DNA of 64,000 nt from Metaphire vulgaris (Eukaryota; Annelida; Clitellata; Crassiclitellata; Megascolecidae), in NCBI GenBank assembly GCA_018105865.1, contig CM030868.1, positions 420,001-484,000 on the forward strand, in the 5' to 3' direction. This document shows positions 60,214 to 64,000 of the stretch, piece by piece. The stretch's first letter is position 1, and the number at the start of each line of letters is the position of its first letter. The position numbers and the translations under genes are program-made. The notes beneath the pieces were generated by a model. It did no database searches. It worked only from the letters and a program-made list of their open reading frames with translations, and had not been told where the DNA came from.

Positions 60214-61049
60214 CCGTACTCAAGCGAAAGAAAGCCTCAGCTCATTTCACAATTTTCGCTTTTCTGAAAAACTTTGAAAAAGTTCTCGTCAAAGCCTCGA
60301 TAGGCGTCTATAAATAGATGGGCAACGACGTCATATTCAGAGAAGACGTCAGATTTAACGATAGTCAAGTGTTACATCATATATTGACCTTGTTAATTAA
60401 GTAGTTCTCTCTCTCTCTCTCTCTCCCCATAAAATCAATGAAGTAATTCCTCTTCATTTAAAAAAATTCTTGGCTCGCCAATGTCATGACAACATTGAAA
60501 ACTATATTTTAAGTAGAATCAATTTCCATTTTTAAAAAAAAAAACTACATCTGACCAAAGAAGACGTTAATCGACTTAGATATATCTTGAGAAAACACTG
60601 TCGGAATACAGAACACGAAAAGAGAAACTCTGACCAGAGCCAGACAGCCATTCACAGTGACACGAAAGGAAACCCACAGATACATGCATAGATATCCTCA
60701 GTAATAATAGATGCCGTCATAGCTAGCAGCGCCGAAACCAACAGGGCCGGGGTGGGGGGAGGACGTGGCCACCATGTGACGTACGCTGGGTCAAAAGCAG
60801 GCCACGCCCGGGCACGCATGGGTGAACAGTTTCACGCAAGAAGGGGTCCAAGAAATAACGGATTGACGAAGAAATCATTTGGCTGAGTGCCAATCTACAC
60901 ACACACACACACACACATATATATACATATAAGACAAATGGGGTCCACTGACCATGGACTGACCACGGATTACTCCTACAGGAGCTGGACCATCAATAGC
61001 CGACATTCACCAGGGCTTTTAACTAAGACAGGCGCAGATGCTTAGAGAT

Positions 61050-61095
61050 GCAGACATAGACAGACAGACAGACAGACACACAGACACACAGACAA

Positions 61096-61126
<31 letters not shown>

Positions 61127-61185
61127 CAAATAGACAGACAGACACAAATAGACAGCCAGCCAGCCAGACAGACAGACAGACAGGT
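61050..61185. repeat. (GACA)n microsatellite
   Basis: Imperfect GACA/GACACA array, about 135 bases. Confidence 0.93.
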
Positions 61186-62100
61186 AGAACGTCCATTTCA
61201 GAGCACTTTCGACGCAATTAACAATTGAGAATATTTTCGCTTGTGAAAAACCTGAGAATATTTCAGCGTCAATGTGCAGTCAATCTATTATACGCCGAAC
61301 CCTGTTTCTGGATAGAGAGTCCAGACGTCAGCAACACAGAAGATGGAGACGCCATTCAGCATTTGACCCAGAACCAGCCATCACCACCCTTCCCCTCCCC
61401 TCCTCAAATCTAAACTAAACAGAGACATAGTCCGTTGATGGAATTTCTACTCAGTTAACTGAGCTTTCCTGCTATTCGTATCTTTGTCAACTAGCTGCAT
61501 TGTAGAAATATATAGCGCTATATAAATTGAACATTATTAGTTATCGTCTTGATCACACGGAGGCAGTTTTGTTTTGGGACTTTCCTAAAGTGGCACGAAT
61601 ATGAAAAAATTCATCGAACTATTGATTCTACATCGATTAATCTCTATTCAATCGCCAGATGGCTTGAAAATCTCAAACGATTAATACACAGCGTCACAGA
61701 AAAATTTCAACCCGCTTGTACATAGTACATACACAGCATTGACAGCAATAGTGACAAATACCAAATGCAGCAAGGTGCGTCGGAGGGGGAGGAGGGGAAT
61801 CGCATTTTTATCTTAATCGACAGAAAAACTATTTGGCGAAACGAGAACGGTGCACAAGGTGTGCTCAGGTTGACAGGTGACATGACGCCTGAACAAAAAC
61901 TGTCATACTTCGTCTTCATTTTACTGTCATGTATGACGAAGCATGAACATTAATATCCAGCAGGTAGGCAAGACAGACTACGACATGAAATCCTGCATCA
62001 ATCGGAAACTGAAACTTACAACGCACAAGTAAAATATCAATGGCTCTAACTTGATTGGCCCCATTAAAAAATGTTAAAACTAGATCAGAAATCATTCATC

Positions 62101-62278
62101 AATATATATATATATATATATATATATAATCAGTATATATATAATCAGTATATATATATAATATATATAATCAATATATATATAATCAATATATATATAT
62201 ATATATATATAATCAATATATATATAATCAGTGTATATATATAATCAGTATATATATAAAATCAGTATATATATATTC
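62101..62278. repeat. Minisatellite of TATATAATCAGT / TATATAATCAAT units
   Basis: About ten units in which a variable TA tract is punctuated by ATCAGT or ATCAAT. This looks like a (TA)n array converted to a higher-order repeat. Confidence 0.85.
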
Positions 62279-63789
62279 GATTTCTGATTCATTCAGTCAA
62301 TCATACCTATCTAAAACCTCGGTGTTGCCTTCGTTCAATGACCTTTCCTTTGGACCATCGGAGATACGTGCAACAAGAAATAGAAAAAATAAGAAAGTAT
62401 TTCAACCAGAAAAATTGAATATACAGAAACTTTGGTTTGCCATGGCTTGCTTGTCTGTCTTTCTGCCTGTCTGTCTGTCTGTCGAGCGATAAATTGTCCA
62501 AAGGATAACTGAAATGATGGATGGATGACGGGAGGGAGGAAGGGAGGGAGGGACGAGTAAAGATCAAAAGCTTTCCATCTTTTTCCATTTGGAAAAGCAA
62601 AAACAATCTTTGGAATGGCGAGCAAAACAGAAGAGTGGAGAGGACTGGAGGCGTTCTCAACCTCAGACGCAAATGATCAACTGAAAGAGAACACAGATGC
62701 AAAGTACATCACCGCGTCTCGTATCGTCTCGGCTGTGAATGTTGTCTGCACGAAGTAGGACCCCGAAGTGGGAACTAAGTCAGAGACAGTAAGTAGGAAA
62801 GTAAGTAAGTATGCTTTCTAAACTGAAAAACAAAACACAAATAAGCCATATACACTCACTCTTAACGAAGGCGTATAACAGCGCCTCCCTGATGCATATA
62901 AAACTAAAGGAATAAATGTATTTCTAAAGACATTTATCGAATAGAAATAAACTCAACAACGCCGTACAGTAAAACCCCTCAACGCGCATTGTAGCTCAAA
63001 AGATGCGTATTACCCGAGGCTATACCTTCTAATCGCGGAACAAAGGGAGTCGTTGAGTTGGTCGAGTGTCTATCGGTCAAAATAAAGCACAGACCGAAGC
63101 CGCCGATGGCGTCAATATCGTTCCAGCGAAGTCGATTTAAACAAAACAGACGATCGGAGAGAACCTGTCGAGGCGATGACGTCATCAAGAGCGGGAAAAA
63201 AGAACGAGAGCCAACGGTCGAAGGAAACTGAAGACATGCGGATAAAAGTATCGTTTGGTCAAATGTCAACAGACAAGTACCTGCTGAAAGAGAGCGAGAG
63301 AGAGCGCTGGAGGGGTAGGTGGGGCTGGAAAACACCCTAAGACAGACGGCCCCCACCCACTCAACTCGCGTCATACCCACCGATCTAAGCATACAGCGCT
63401 TCAAAATCCAATTTTAAAATTCGACAGCTGGCTCTGAGAGATGGAAAATTAATCCGCAAACAAGGCAGATTTATTTCTCTTCTGCACATGGATATTTAGG
63501 CGAGTGGTTTTTCTATTTGTACCATTTATGCAGACACATTGAGGCCGGGTTTAGAAGTGCCGATGAACCGCTCCTGGATAGCTTCAGTAAGAGTCTGCTA
63601 ATAATTGCCACAAAAATTATTTCATTAGAATAAATCTTAGCATGCTGTTCAACATCCATCAAAACATACAGGCTATAATCTTGCATTCAAGTCTCAAAAT
63701 TAGACATACACAGGATATATAATGAAATTATTTAACTATGCATATATATAATTATATAATTATATGACTATATATATATATAATTATAG

Positions 63790-63838
<49 letters not shown>

Positions 63839-64000
63839 CTAAAAAGTAAAAAAATCCGAAATAACATTAGATTTAGCATAAAGCAATAGGAACGGCTTTC
63901 ATTTAATAACCTTTTATTTCTAAAAAATAAATTATTCTAACTAAGGGCATGCAAGCAATATAAATTCATATCTCTAACAAATGAATGACTGGAAAATGTA

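Larger units (their letters stand above)
54793..64000. other. Sequence upstream (5') of the Hox6-8 gene, no gene recognised
   Basis: The first few hundred bases should hold the 5' UTR and promoter; a (GAT)n run lies at 54904-54930. Further out: (AAT)n 55086-55193, (TA)n 56799-56841 and 57719-57780, (ACT)n 57448-57557 and 57990-58049, (GA)n 58551-58609, (TA)n 60154-60208, (GACA)n 61050-61185, TATATAATCAGT repeats 62101-62278, (TA)n 63780-63836. A GC-rich block at 59620-60110 and a LINE-like TATAGCGCTATATAAATTG end at 61511 were noted. No homeodomain or YPWM on either strand. Confidence 0.55.

Overview
The window is eukaryotic: an intron-rich, AT-rich, repeat-laden piece of a bilaterian animal genome, most likely a marine invertebrate. 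Exons are GC-rich islands in sequence full of (TA)n, (ATT)n and (CT)n microsatellites and decayed transposons. Five multi-exon protein genes and one microRNA can be supported. The species cannot be read from the sequence. The Hox arrangement and the gene families would suit a deuterostome such as an echinoderm, but that is an inference.

Left part (1-14.6 kb), non-Hox genes. A minus-strand immunoglobulin-superfamily gene runs off the left edge (exons between about 64 and 2519). A plus-strand gene for proteasome subunit beta-3 (PSMB3 orthologue, six exons, 7956-10578) faces a minus-strand ARF1-type small GTPase gene (four coding exons, 11777-13767, 181 residues, plus a likely non-coding first exon ending at 14436).

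Middle (14.6-35.2 kb), about 20 kb with no gene I can support. It is built of nested transposable elements, the best being a composite at about 22.05-23.95 kb. That composite holds a 467-bp hAT-type element with perfect 8-bp target duplications, and its empty site is present in a neighbouring repeat copy.

Right part (35.2-64 kb), a Hox cluster fragment on the minus strand. A Hox4/5-class gene (35275-36643) and an Antp-type Hox6-8-class gene (52978-54792) each have a YPWM-type hexapeptide exon, a short intron and a homeodomain exon. Between them, on the same strand, lies a mir-10 hairpin (about 48545-48612) that was not masked by any protein gene. This gives the order Hox4/5, mir-10, Hox6-8 in the direction expected for a Hox cluster. 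No further Hox gene appears on the anterior (low-coordinate) side, where ARF1 and PSMB3 lie instead, so the cluster seems to end or be broken there.

The central Hox exon 1 needs three frame corrections and the PSMB3 last exon needs one. All four are single extra bases, each placed at or near a short base run, which points to consensus errors in the assembly rather than to dead genes.
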